Below are positions 49,660-58,341 of a stretch of 64,000 nt of DNA, piece after piece (position 1 is the stretch's first letter; every line of letters begins with the position of its first letter). Under the pieces are notes generated by a model. That model saw only the letters and a program-made list of their open reading frames with translations, made no database searches and was not told the DNA's origin. Position numbers and translations under genes: made by a program. Source of the DNA: an uncultured Veillonellaceae bacterium (GTDB lineage: Bacteria; Bacillota; Negativicutes; Veillonellales; Dialisteraceae); the NCBI GenBank assembly GCA_958348245.1, contig CATVYJ010000002.1, positions 186,001 through 250,000 of the forward strand, in the 5' to 3' direction.

Positions 49660-51069
49660 TCAGGGAATGAGGCCGAGCATCCGCCACCAGGGCACGCTGG
49701 CCGCGAGAGCGAGGATGCTCACGAGATGGAACGTGAGGCAGAAAGGCACGAGCTGCCTGTGGTCGAGCTTTTCGTCGCCCCCGGCGGAATTGAACGCCGC
49801 GAGGAAATTCACGTTCTGATATTTTGTGAAGTACGGATAGACCACGCAGTACGCGCACATGGCGGCGATCCACGGGCTCATGCCCGCGTCGAGGCAGAAG
49901 GGCGAGAGCACCACGATGAAGAGGGCGTAGCAGGTGGTCATGTCCACGATGATCAGGCGCGCCGCGAGCGCCGCCGCCCCCACGGTGAGCACGAAGAGCG
50001 CGGGATGGCTGATGAGCGCCGACATGGGGCCGCCGAACGCCGCGCCGAGCCATTTGTCGATGCCCGTCACGGTGATGGCGTTCGCCAGATTGATCGCGCC
50101 GCCCATGAAGCAGATCACGTTCCAGCTGATGCGCTGGTTGAAATCCGCCGCCTTGATGACGCCCAGCGAGAGGAGCACGCACAGGCCGCCGATGGCCGTG
50201 ATGGCCGCGGGCACGTTCAGCGCCCGTTCCAGCACCCAGAAGACGACGCACACGAGGAGCACCGCGAGGGTGAGCTTTTCCTCCCGGTTCATGGGGCCGA
50301 GGCCGTCCGCCATGGCGCGGATATCCTCCCGGGTGACCTTCGGCGCGTGCTTCGGCCGGTAGTGGAACTGGATGAGGAAATACCCCGCGGCTCCGCTGAG
50401 AATCAGCCACGGCAAAGACGCCACGAGCCAGAACGTCCACGTGAACTGCGCCTGCACGTCCGGCGGCAGCAGCCCCAGAATGATGTACGCGAAGAACGAC
50501 GCCGAGAGGAACGCCTGGCTGAGCTGATTGTACCCGAGATACATGGACGACCAGAGCCCGGCCATGCCCTCGGACCGCTTTTCGTAGCCGAGCTTGTCCC
50601 CGATATCCGTGGCCATCGCGCCCACGATGGAGACCTTCACGATGGTGGACGGGATGAACGGCCCGATCAGCAGGCCCGAGCCCATGAGCGCCAGCGACTG
50701 GCCGCGGAACGTGGGCGGCGCGACGCTCATCACCTTGAGCGCCACCCGCGCGAGGAGCCCGCTCTTTGACACCGCCGCGCTGATGCCCATGGCGGCGATG
50801 AGGAGCCATACGGTGGCGCTGGAAAAACTGGCGAACGCCGCCGGAAAGGGCACGATGCCGAGCAGCACCCACGCGGAGCACATGACGAGGATGCACACAA
50901 AGTCCGGCACGGCGTTCGTCATCCAGTTCACGATGGCCCAGGCGAGCAGCCCCAGCACCCACATGGCGGGCTGCCCCAGCCCGTCCGGCGCGGGACACAG
51001 TCCGACGGCGAGCCCCAGCAGGACCGCCGCCCCTTCGGCCATCCACTTTTTCTTCGCTTCTCTGTCCAA
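49660..51069 (-). CDS. DASS/SLC13-family anion:sodium symporter
   Basis: The 469-residue inner-membrane carrier has about 12 hydrophobic segments. Family motifs are SSATVWLLIAAMGISAAVSK, IGPFIPSTIVKVSIVGAMA, ISWNVICFMGGAINLANAIT and LIIVDMTTCYALFIVVLSP. A TTG start at 51069 is preferred because AGGAGGTG lies six bases upstream; the open frame continues upstream through the repeat region without a ribosome site. It probably moves a di- or tricarboxylate. It heads the operon with the nitrilase. Confidence 0.82.
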   Translation of the reverse strand: MDREAKKKWMAEGAAVLLGLAVGLCPAPDGLGQPAMWVLGLLAWAIVNWMTNAVPDFVCILVMCSAWVLLGIVPFPAAFASFSSATVWLLIAAMGISAAVSKSGLLARVALKVMSVAPPTFRGQSLALMGSGLLIGPFIPSTIVKVSIVGAMATDIGDKLGYEKRSEGMAGLWSSMYLGYNQLSQAFLSASFFAYIILGLLPPDVQAQFTWTFWLVASLPWLILSGAAGYFLIQFHYRPKHAPKVTREDIRAMADGLGPMNREEKLTLAVLLVCVVFWVLERALNVPAAITAIGGLCVLLSLGVIKAADFNQRISWNVICFMGGAINLANAITVTGIDKWLGAAFGGPMSALISHPALFVLTVGAAALAARLIIVDMTTCYALFIVVLSPFCLDAGMSPWIAAMCAYCVVYPYFTKYQNVNFLAAFNSAGGDEKLDHRQLVPFCLTFHLVSILALAASVPWWRMLGLIP

Positions 51070-51130
51070 AGGATTCACCTCCTGATACGAAAAATAAAAA
51101 GACAGCGCACAGGAGCCCCCGCGCCGGGGC

Positions 51131-51184
51131 GATGCTGTGATGCTGTCTGTTTGCTGCCAGATGATGAAGATGCTGTGATGCTGT
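51131..51184 (-). repeat. 16-bp direct repeat in the leader/promoter region of the DASS gene
   Basis: GATGCTGTGATGCTGT occurs exactly at 51131-51146 and 51169-51184; each copy is itself an 8-bp tandem (GATGCTGT twice). It is 62-115 bp upstream of the TTG start. An AT-rich tract with TATAGA/TATATT lies just upstream (51185-51215). It is probably a regulator-binding site. Confidence 0.6.
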
Positions 51185-51357
51185 ATGGATTTTTCTATAC
51201 AAAATATAACATGAAACAGCCGCCGCGGCAAGTCTCCGCCGGCCGGCTGCATCGGAGCCGCCTCCCATTCTCCGGCCATAAGAAAACGCAATCTATACAT
51301 CATTCTATCTTCTATATGATAGAACCATTAGAAAGCGGCGTCTCTTTCCGCGCAGGA

Positions 51358-51380
51358 AAAAAGCCCGGACCAGGCCGGGC
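51358..51380 (-). terminator. tRNA-Arg terminator
   Basis: Minus strand AGCCCGG...CCGGGCT stem followed by TTTTTT, directly after the tRNA 3' end. Confidence 0.8.
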
Positions 51381-51382
51381 TG

Positions 51383-51459
51383 TGGTGCGCCCAATGTGAT
51401 TCGAACACACGACACACGGTTTAGGAAACCGCTGCTCTATCCAGCTGAGCTATGGACGC
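51383..51459 (-). tRNA. tRNA-Arg (anticodon CCU)
   Basis: This is a 77-base cloverleaf with an encoded CCA end. The acceptor stem pairs GCGTCCA with TGGGCGC. The D arm is AGCTCAGCTGGATAGAGC, the anticodon loop TTCCTAA gives CCU, and the T arm contains GTTCGAATC. It reads AGG codons. It stands alone with its own promoter (extended -10 at 51480-51488) and terminator. Confidence 0.95.
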
Positions 51460-51479
51460 ATGGGATTCTTCCGGGTTTC

Positions 51480-51488
51480 AGTATAACA
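51480..51488 (-). promoter_or_regulatory. Promoter of tRNA-Arg
   Basis: Extended -10 TGT-TATACT on the minus strand, about 20 bp before the tRNA 5' end. Confidence 0.55.
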
Positions 51489-51509
51489 CATCGCCGCCGG
51501 AGAGGAAAC

Positions 51510-52691
51510 TCATTTGGAGCCGCCGTTCTTCCGGAGGAGGTGGTGCAGCTTCCCGAGGAGCCCCGGGGCTTTCTTTTCCTCCTGCGCGGCCGGACGGGGA
51601 GCGCTCTCCGCGGACGCCTCCTCTTCCTTCTTCGCGCCGGGCGGGACGAAAGGCGCCGGAGCCGTGAAAGACGGCAGGCGCAGCACGGGCGGCACGGGCG
51701 GAGCCGCCGTGCGGCGGACGGGAGCGGCGGGGCGGCGGCCTGTCCCGCTTCCCCCGTCCCGCGGGTCCGCCAGATAGCGGTAGGCGCTCGCCGCGGGGTC
51801 CGGCGGATTGCGGAAAGGCAGGTATTTTACGTGGGAAAATTCCACGCCGGAGAGGCGCTCCACGAGGATATCCCCCATCACCTGCGGCGAAAAATACGAA
51901 AACGGCAGGCGCGGCGCCATGCGCGCGATGGTGGTGAGAAAGGCGGACTTCACCCCCCGATCGGTGAGGCCGAGCCCGCTTCGGAGCTGATTCATGAGGA
52001 TGATGATGCCCTTCTGCGTGGGAAAGAGCTTCTCGTATTTCACGAGCGTGTTCCTGTTTTCCATGCCGGACATATCGAGGAAAAAGACGAGGTAGAGGAA
52101 GGCCAGCGCCTTTTCGTTGTCCCGGGCGCGGAGATGAAAATTGGAAATGCGGAAATAGAGATTGCGCAGCTTCGTCCATTCCCCGGCCATGACGAAAAGA
52201 GCGCTCTTCTGCTGAAAGGCGCATTTCAGAATGTCCGACGCCGTGCAGGACGCGCGCTTCGCCGTGAGCGTGCGCTGGGCTTCGCCGATCTCCCCTTCGG
52301 AAAATCCGTAGTTACACCGCGCGTTCAGCACGTACGCCATGTGATGGGCGATTTCCAGATTGCCGTCGGCGGTGGCCACGTAGACTTTCGGCACGGCATG
52401 AGCGTATTCGCTTTCCGGAATGTCGCGGATGACGCGCCGCACGAGGTCGGCGTGCGCGCCCGTGCCGTCGAGGCCGTGGGCAGTGAGGAAATGGACAAGC
52501 GCCTTGTCGGGCAGCATGTTCACCGTCTCCTGCGGCCGGCTGTGGCGCACCCATCCCTCCTCGCAGAGCGCGCGGATCCGTTCCTCCGCGTCCGCGCCGT
52601 ACAGATCCTGCTGGTATTTCGGCACGGCCGTATGCACCGGTTTGCCGTTGAAATAATCCAGAATCAGGATATCCCGAATGGACAGACTCAT
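51510..52691 (-). CDS. Unknown protein, SAP-like N-terminal part and proline-rich tail
   Basis: The 393-residue soluble protein starts MSLSIRDILILDYFNGKPVH after AGAGGAGA. Around residues 58-95 the pattern MLPDKALVHFLTAHGLDGTG, then AHADLVRRVIRDI, resembles a SAP DNA-binding motif (Leu-x-x-x-L...GL...L). A helical middle follows. The last 90 residues are low-complexity Pro/Ala/Arg and Lys/Glu, ending LGKLHHLLRKNGGSK. Similar SAP-like proteins occur in Firmicutes mobile elements, but no other mobile gene is near. The function is not recognised. Confidence 0.55.
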   Translation of the reverse strand: MSLSIRDILILDYFNGKPVHTAVPKYQQDLYGADAEERIRALCEEGWVRHSRPQETVNMLPDKALVHFLTAHGLDGTGAHADLVRRVIRDIPESEYAHAVPKVYVATADGNLEIAHHMAYVLNARCNYGFSEGEIGEAQRTLTAKRASCTASDILKCAFQQKSALFVMAGEWTKLRNLYFRISNFHLRARDNEKALAFLYLVFFLDMSGMENRNTLVKYEKLFPTQKGIIILMNQLRSGLGLTDRGVKSAFLTTIARMAPRLPFSYFSPQVMGDILVERLSGVEFSHVKYLPFRNPPDPAASAYRYLADPRDGGSGTGRRPAAPVRRTAAPPVPPVLRLPSFTAPAPFVPPGAKKEEEASAESAPRPAAQEEKKAPGLLGKLHHLLRKNGGSK

Positions 52692-52880
52692 ACTTCTCCT
52701 CTTTCGTCAAAATGCTTTATCTTTTAGTATAATATGCGCCGCCGGTTTTGTGTAGTAGCCCTTCCGGCGCGCCCGCCGGTCCGCCTCTTCCTATTTATTT
52801 TTTATTCCTGTAGAATAATATAGAGTGAGTTTGTTTGCCGGCTAAGAATACCGGCGTTCGTTCGTCTACCGAGGTTTCTC

Positions 52881-54098
52881 ATGACAGATTGGAAGCGGCT
52901 CGTCTACATCATCGCCGCCATTCAGGTGGGGACGGGCATCACCATCATCGGCGTGGTGTCCTTCATTCCCCTTTTCCTCACGTCCGAGCTGGGCGTCTCC
53001 GACCCGGGGGAGGCGGCGTTCTGGTCCGGGCTCATTTCGGGCGTGACGCCCTTCTTCGTGGCGTTCGCCACGCCCGTGTGGACGCTCCAGGCGCAGAAAT
53101 ACGGGGAGAAGGCGGCCCTCTCGGGCATTCTCTTCCTTCTCTCTCTCATCGTCTTCGCCAACACGTTCGTGCGGACGCCCATGGAATTTCTCATCCTGCG
53201 CATGCTGCAGGGCATGACCGGCGGGTTCGTGGCCATCGGCATGGCGCTCGTCATGAACATCACCCCGAAGGAAAAGCTCCCCTGGGCGATGGGCGTCTTC
53301 CAGGCGTCCATGGTCTCGGGCATCATGTTCGGCCCGCTCGCGGGCGGCATGATCGCCGACATGTTCGGCTACCGCATGCCCTTCCTCGTCTTCGCGGCCC
53401 TGTCGCTCCTGTGCCTTGCCGTCACGCTGAAATATATCCCGAAGCACGCCGGGCCGGACGCGCCGAAAAAGCAGGAGCCTTTCCTCCGGCAGCTCTCCCT
53501 CTTCATCCACAATCCGGTGGTGCGCCTCATGATCATGCTCCAGTTCCTGTGCAACTTCGGCATGACCGGCATCGGCCCCATCCTGCCGCTCTACATCCAG
53601 CGCATGATGGGCGGGGACGCCATGGCGGTGGCCACCATCGTGGGCGTCATCATCTTCGCCGCGGGCGGCATGAGCGTGTGCGCCTCCCTTCTGGTGCCGC
53701 GCTTCACGGAGCATTTCCCCATGCCGAAAATCATCGCCGCCGCGACGCTTCTCACGGGCGTGAACTTCATTCTCCAGTACCTCATGCCCACCGTGACGAC
53801 GCTGGGCATCATGCGCGGCCTCACGGGGATCACCCTCGGCTTCGTCATGCCCATCGCCAATACGATCATCGCCTCGGCGGTCACATCCGAGCAGCGCGGC
53901 ATGGTGGTGGGCTTCGCGGCGAGCTTCTCCATCATGGGCAACGTGGCCGGCCCGGTCGCGTCCGGAGCCATCGCCATGCACTTCGGCTACGCCTCCGTCT
54001 TCTGGACCACCGCGGTGTGCTTCTTCATCTCCGCGGCCCTCATCTATCAGCGGCGGAAACTCATCATGGCCGATCTCGCCGTGGGCCGGTCGAAATGA
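52881..54098 (+). CDS. MFS transporter, multidrug/tetracycline-efflux type
   Basis: The 405-residue major facilitator protein has about 12 hydrophobic segments. It starts MTDWKRLVYIIAAIQVGTGI, has FWSGLISGVTPFFVAFATPV and FLILRMLQGMTGGFVAIGMA in the first half, and GPLAGGMIADMFGYRMPFLV as the antiporter-type motif C region. GAGG lies six bases before ATG. The upstream region is AT-rich with TAGAAT/TATAGA -10 candidates. It is a single gene; the substrate is unknown. Confidence 0.82.
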   Translation: MTDWKRLVYIIAAIQVGTGITIIGVVSFIPLFLTSELGVSDPGEAAFWSGLISGVTPFFVAFATPVWTLQAQKYGEKAALSGILFLLSLIVFANTFVRTPMEFLILRMLQGMTGGFVAIGMALVMNITPKEKLPWAMGVFQASMVSGIMFGPLAGGMIADMFGYRMPFLVFAALSLLCLAVTLKYIPKHAGPDAPKKQEPFLRQLSLFIHNPVVRLMIMLQFLCNFGMTGIGPILPLYIQRMMGGDAMAVATIVGVIIFAAGGMSVCASLLVPRFTEHFPMPKIIAAATLLTGVNFILQYLMPTVTTLGIMRGLTGITLGFVMPIANTIIASAVTSEQRGMVVGFAASFSIMGNVAGPVASGAIAMHFGYASVFWTTAVCFFISAALIYQRRKLIMADLAVGRSK

Positions 54099-54114
54099 GC
54101 GCCGCGGCCGTCCC

Positions 54115-54143
54115 TTGACATGCCGTTTTTCTCATGCTATGAT
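54115..54143 (+). promoter_or_regulatory. Promoter of the SAM riboswitch-metQ unit
   Basis: TTGACA (54115-54120), 17-bp spacer, TATGAT (54138-54143). Confidence 0.85.
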
Positions 54144-54171
54144 GAGCGTATCCAATTTCATAACAAACCAT

Positions 54172-54307
54172 TCATCAAGAGCGTCGGAGGGACTGGCCCA
54201 GGGAAGACGCGGCAACCCCATTGGAAGGTGCCAAATCCAGCGAGTTTTCTCGAAAGATGAGTCAAGCGCATGATTTCCTGTCTTTCGGGCAGGAATTTTT
54301 TTATTCC
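54172..54307 (+). promoter_or_regulatory. SAM-I (S-box) riboswitch with terminator
   Basis: Conserved S-box pieces appear in order: TCAAGAG (54173 on), GGAGGGACTGGCCC, GCGGCAACC, AAGGTGCCAAATCCAGC and GAAAGATGAGT. The expression platform follows: TTCCTGTC-TTTC-GGGCAGGAA and seven T (about 54272-54307). When SAM is high the aptamer should favour the terminator and switch off metQ downstream. Confidence 0.95.
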
Positions 54308-54361
54308 GCCCGGCCCGGAAATCCAGTCTTGGTGAAGGGGAAAAGTAAGGAGGTCATTCGT

Positions 54362-55192
54362 ATGAAATGGAAAAAACTGTTTGTCACCGTTCTCGCAGCG
54401 GCCGCCGTGGCCGGAGCCGTCGCCGGATGCGGCGGAGATTCCGCGAAGAGCGCTTCCTCCGCCGCGCCGGAGAAGAAGGAAATCACCGTGGGCATCAATC
54501 CGGGCTACAGTGAAAAGATTCTGGAATTTGTGCAGAAAAACGCGGAAAAGAACGGGCTCACCATTAAAGTCCAGACGTTCTCCGACTACGTCACGCCCGA
54601 CCTGGCGCTCGCCGGCGGCGACATCGACCTGAACGTCATCCAGCACAAGCCCTTCCTCGACGCGTTCAACGAGAAGAACGGCACGAATCTCGTGAGCATC
54701 GGCAATACGTACCTCGCGCCGCTCCGCCTCTATTCCTACAAGGTGCAGAGCGTGGCGGACCTGCCCGAGGGCGCGACCATCGCCATCCCGAACGATCCGT
54801 CCAACGGCGCGCGGGCGCTGCTCCTTCTGGAGAAGCAGGGCATGATCAAGCTGAAGGAAGGGGCCGACCCGCTGAAGGCGGTGCCGCAGGACATCGGGGA
54901 GAACCCGAAACATTTCAACATCATCGAGCTGGAAGCGCCGCAGCTGCCCCGCTCCCTTGACGATACGGACGCGTCCGTGGTGAACGCGGGCTTCGCAAGC
55001 GACGCGGGCCTGGACGTGAAGTACGCCATCGCCGTGGAAGACGACACGAGCCCCTATGTGAACATCGTCGCCGCCCGCGCGGAGGACAAGGACAATCCGC
55101 TCTACCAGCAGTTTGTGAAAGAATTCCAGACGGAAGAAGTGCGCCAGTTCATCATCGACACCTGCAAGGGCGCGCTCGTGCCGGGATTCTGA
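54362..55192 (+). CDS. metQ: Methionine ABC transporter substrate-binding lipoprotein (MetQ/NlpA)
   Basis: The 276-residue binding protein has a lipoprotein signal (lipobox VAGC near residue 23). NlpA-family blocks are KKEITVGINPGYSEKILEFV, DYVTPDLALAGGDIDLNVIQ, HKPFLDAFN, NTYLAPLRLYSYKVQSVADL and IAIPNDPSNGARALLLLEKQ. It is controlled by an upstream SAM riboswitch, which supports methionine uptake. No metN or metI gene is adjacent: a terminator follows directly, so the ATPase and permease must be encoded elsewhere. Confidence 0.93.
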   Translation: MKWKKLFVTVLAAAAVAGAVAGCGGDSAKSASSAAPEKKEITVGINPGYSEKILEFVQKNAEKNGLTIKVQTFSDYVTPDLALAGGDIDLNVIQHKPFLDAFNEKNGTNLVSIGNTYLAPLRLYSYKVQSVADLPEGATIAIPNDPSNGARALLLLEKQGMIKLKEGADPLKAVPQDIGENPKHFNIIELEAPQLPRSLDDTDASVVNAGFASDAGLDVKYAIAVEDDTSPYVNIVAARAEDKDNPLYQQFVKEFQTEEVRQFIIDTCKGALVPGF

Positions 55193-55214
55193 GACGGGCC
55201 GCATCGCAGGAAAA

Positions 55215-55250
55215 AGGCCGAAGGGATCTCCCTCCGGTCTTTTTTTGCGC
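55215..55250 (+). terminator. metQ terminator
   Basis: GGCCG(AA)GGGA / CCCTCCGGTC-type stem with one mismatch region, then seven T. Confidence 0.8.
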
Positions 55251-55280
55251 GCCTGAAACGGCGGGAAGCGGGACAAAGAA

Positions 55281-55302
55281 AAAAGCGCCCGGAGGCGCTT
55301 CG
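55281..55302 (-). terminator. SLH porin terminator
   Basis: Minus strand AGCGCC-TCC-GGGCGCT followed by a T-run. Confidence 0.85.
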
Positions 55303-55310
55303 CAGGGGGT

Positions 55311-56597
55311 TCAGAAATGGTACCGCGTGGAGACCATCCACGTGTCGCCCGTATTGCGTCCGTGATCCGACTCCTGTCCGAAGGCGTACTCCCCGTGCAT
55401 GTCGATGTTTTTCCCCACGTTGATGGTGCCCGTGGCGAGCCAGAAATGGCCGCCCGCGAGGAAGGGCGCGTCGTCGATGTCGAGGCCGGTCATGTTTTTG
55501 TGGTAGAGCCCGGCGTCCGCGCGGAAGTAGGCAATATCCGCCCGGAGGGACCAGCGCTTTTCCGGACGCACCGCGCCGTAGCCGAGACCGACGGTCCATA
55601 CGGCGGGATCGCCCGCCGCGTCCGTATCCTTATAATATTCGCCGAAGGCGCGGAAGTCGTCCATGGGGAGCACCGCGTGCACGCCGTACACGGAGGACTT
55701 CCCTTTCCGCCCCCATTCGTTCGTAAAGGACGACGCATGGTAGTAATCCGCGCCGAGGCGGAAGAGGCCGAAGTCCGCCTCCGCGCCGGCGTAGAACGCG
55801 TCCGCATCGCCGAAGGCGCCGCCGTCCGGGACGACGCCCGCGAAGCGCCGGTCGTCCGTCTCGCTGTACCCGTTCCGGTCCGCATCGCGGAACCGGCCGG
55901 CGCCCGCGCGCACGGAGATGCGGTCCGTGAGGTCCGCCGCGAGTTCCGCCCCGTCGAAAGCGTTCCCGTAGAGCCAGCGGTCCTGCACGCCCAGATCGAG
56001 CTCGTACCGGCCGAGGGTGAGCCGCGCCGGGCCGAAGGCATGCCGCACGTAGAGCCGGTCCATGGAGAGAGCCCCGCTGTCCCCGCTCTCGAAGTCGATG
56101 TCCCCCGTGGTGAGGCGGCCCGCCGCGTAGGTCGTGTCGTTCACGTCGCCCCGCATCATGAGGCGGAGCCGCCCCGTGCGGACGTGGTTCTTTCCGTTGT
56201 CTTTATTCTCCGTCCACTTCTGGTAGGCCGTGCGCATTTCGCCCCGCCACGTGATCTGTCCGGCCTGCGCTTCCGCCTTCGCCGCGCGCACGCCGAGCGA
56301 AGCAAGCTCCTCCGCGTATTCCTCCGCGAGGCGCGCCGTCTCCGCCCGTTCGTCCGGAGCGAGCCGGTCTTCCCTCGCAAGGAGCCGCGCCGTGACCTGC
56401 GCCATTTCATAGCGCGTGAGAGGGCGCTCTCCGCGAAACGCGCCGCCGGGATCGCCCTCGACGACGCCCGCCTCCGCGAGCCGCTGCACCGACCGGTACG
56501 ACCAGTGGGACGGGTCCACGTCGGAAAAGGGATTTGCCCCCTGCGCCGCGCCGGAGAAAATCAGGGCGCACGCCGCGCCGAATATAGATGCTTTCAT
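55311..56597 (-). CDS. SLH-domain outer-membrane porin (Negativicutes type)
   Basis: The 428-residue secreted protein has a signal peptide (MKASIFGAACALIFSGAAQG with cleavage near residue 21). One SLH domain follows (NPFSDVDPSHWSYRSVQRLA, then GERPLTRYEMAQVTARLLAR), a short coiled coil (about 75-112), then a beta-barrel of alternating strands ending in a C-terminal aromatic (TRYHF). Such proteins anchor the outer membrane to pyruvylated/cadaverinylated peptidoglycan and form channels, from family knowledge. AAGGAGG precedes the start. It is the best taxonomic marker in the window. Confidence 0.92.
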   Translation of the reverse strand: MKASIFGAACALIFSGAAQGANPFSDVDPSHWSYRSVQRLAEAGVVEGDPGGAFRGERPLTRYEMAQVTARLLAREDRLAPDERAETARLAEEYAEELASLGVRAAKAEAQAGQITWRGEMRTAYQKWTENKDNGKNHVRTGRLRLMMRGDVNDTTYAAGRLTTGDIDFESGDSGALSMDRLYVRHAFGPARLTLGRYELDLGVQDRWLYGNAFDGAELAADLTDRISVRAGAGRFRDADRNGYSETDDRRFAGVVPDGGAFGDADAFYAGAEADFGLFRLGADYYHASSFTNEWGRKGKSSVYGVHAVLPMDDFRAFGEYYKDTDAAGDPAVWTVGLGYGAVRPEKRWSLRADIAYFRADAGLYHKNMTGLDIDDAPFLAGGHFWLATGTINVGKNIDMHGEYAFGQESDHGRNTGDTWMVSTRYHF

Positions 56598-56663
56598 GAA
56601 CTGTCCTCCTTATGCCGGTCCCGCCAGCCGATGCGGACCGCCCGGGAAACGGGCCGCAGGCGC

Positions 56664-56697
56664 AGAAAAATCAGCGGCCCTTCCGGGCGCGCTGATG
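56664..56697 (-). terminator. pyrG terminator
   Basis: Minus strand ATCAGCG...CGCTGAT stem followed by TTTT. Confidence 0.8.
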
Positions 56698-56706
56698 ATT
56701 TCCGTT

Positions 56707-58329
56707 TTATTTCGCCGCTTCTTCGTGCTGGATGGCCGCTTCCACAAAGCCCTTGAAGAGCGGATGCGGACGGGTCGGGCGGGATTTGAATTCCGGATGG
56801 GCCTGGGTCGCTTCGAAGAAGGGATGGTCCCGGAGTTCGATCATTTCCACGAGGCGGTCGTCCGGGCTGGTGCCGGCGATGACGAGCCCTTTTTCCATCA
56901 TGGCCTGACGGAATTCGTTGTTGACTTCATATCTGTGGCGGTGCCGTTCGTATACGATCTCCCGGCCGCCGTAGAGTTCGCGGGCCTTCGTGCCCGGGGC
57001 GAGCTTGCACGGGTAGAGGCCGAGGCGCATGGTGCCGCCCTTGTCCGTCACGTCTTCCTGATCGGGCATGAGGTCGATCACCGGATACCGGCAGTCCGGC
57101 TCGATTTCGCTGGAATTGGCATCGGTCATGCCGCACACGTGGCGCGCAAATTCAATGACCGCGCACTGCATGCCCAGGCACAGGCCGAGGAAGGGCACAT
57201 TGTGTTCCCGGGCGTAGCGGATGGCCGCGATTTTCCCTTCGATGCCGCGGGAGCCGAAGCCGCCGGGCACGACGATGCCGTCCATATCCCGGAACGTCTC
57301 GTCCAGGCTGTCCAGATGGTCTTCCAGCTCCTCCGAATTGATCCAGTGGATTTTGATTTTCGTCCCGAAGGCAAAGCCTGCGTGGGAGAGCGCTTCCGCC
57401 ACGGAGAGGTATGCGTCGTGGAGTTCCACATACTTGCCCACAAGCGCGATGTCCACCTGTTTTTCCGCGGAGAGGATGCGGTTCACCATTTCCTTCCATT
57501 CCGTCATGTCGCAGGGCCTGTCTTCGAGGCCGAGCTTCTGCAGAGCGATGCGGTCGAGGCCTTCCTTCTGGAGGAGGAGCGGCACTTCGTAAATGGTGTT
57601 GCAGGTCATGTTGGAGATGACCGCGTCGGCGTCCACATCGCAGAAGAGGGCGATCTTCCGCTTCATGTCGTCGGAGATTTCCTTTTCCGTGCGGCATACG
57701 ATGATGTCCGGCTGGATACCGATGCTGCGGAGCTCCTTCACGCTGTGCTGGGTGGGCTTCGTTTTCAGCTCGCCCGCGGCGGAGATGTAGGGGATGAGCG
57801 TCACGTGGACGTAGAGTACGTCGTTCCGGTTCGGCACATCCTTCTTCACCTGACGGATGGCTTCGAGGAAGGGCTGGGATTCGATGTCGCCCACGGTGCC
57901 GCCGATTTCCGTGATGACGATGTCCGCATTGTCCTCGCGGCCCACGCGGAGCACCCGGTCTTTGATTTCGTTCGTGATGTGCGGGATGACCTGGATGGTG
58001 GAGCCCAGATATTCCCCTTTCCGTTCTTTATTGATGACGGACTGGTAAATCTTGCCGGTGGTCACGTTGGACGCCTTGGACAGGTTCATGTCGATGAACC
58101 GTTCATAGTGGCCCAGGTCGAGGTCAGTCTCCGCCCCGTCGTCGGTGACGAACACTTCCCCGTGCTGGTAGGGGCTCATCGTGCCCGGGTCGATATTGAT
58201 GTACGGGTCGAATTTCTGGATGGTGACCTTGTAGCCCCGGTTCTTCAGGAGACGGCCCAGAGAGGCCGCGGTGATGCCCTTGCCGAGGGAAGAAACGACG
58301 CCGCCGGTGACGAAAATATATTTGCTCAT
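56707..58329 (-). CDS. pyrG: CTP synthase
   Basis: The 540-residue enzyme makes CTP from UTP, ATP and glutamine. The synthase domain has KYIFVTGGVVSSLGKGITAA, DPYINIDPGTMSPYQHGEVF and VTEIGGTVGDIESQPFLEAI. The glutaminase domain has the catalytic Cys near residue 380 in LGLCLGMQCAVIEFAR and the HPEFKSRP motif near the C-terminus. It is the third gene in ywiB-argS-pyrG, 12 bp after argS, with AAGGAGG at its start. Confidence 0.97.
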   Translation of the reverse strand: MSKYIFVTGGVVSSLGKGITAASLGRLLKNRGYKVTIQKFDPYINIDPGTMSPYQHGEVFVTDDGAETDLDLGHYERFIDMNLSKASNVTTGKIYQSVINKERKGEYLGSTIQVIPHITNEIKDRVLRVGREDNADIVITEIGGTVGDIESQPFLEAIRQVKKDVPNRNDVLYVHVTLIPYISAAGELKTKPTQHSVKELRSIGIQPDIIVCRTEKEISDDMKRKIALFCDVDADAVISNMTCNTIYEVPLLLQKEGLDRIALQKLGLEDRPCDMTEWKEMVNRILSAEKQVDIALVGKYVELHDAYLSVAEALSHAGFAFGTKIKIHWINSEELEDHLDSLDETFRDMDGIVVPGGFGSRGIEGKIAAIRYAREHNVPFLGLCLGMQCAVIEFARHVCGMTDANSSEIEPDCRYPVIDLMPDQEDVTDKGGTMRLGLYPCKLAPGTKARELYGGREIVYERHRHRYEVNNEFRQAMMEKGLVIAGTSPDDRLVEMIELRDHPFFEATQAHPEFKSRPTRPHPLFKGFVEAAIQHEEAAK

Positions 58330-58341
58330 GACTCCTCCTTA

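Noticed and set aside
51070..51303. N-terminal extension of the DASS carrier
   Set aside because: It crosses the direct repeats and the AT-rich promoter region; the TTG at 51069 has a near-perfect ribosome site.
51383..51459. tRNA-Arg as integration site of a mobile island
   Set aside because: No integrase gene or repeated 3' tRNA end was seen nearby.
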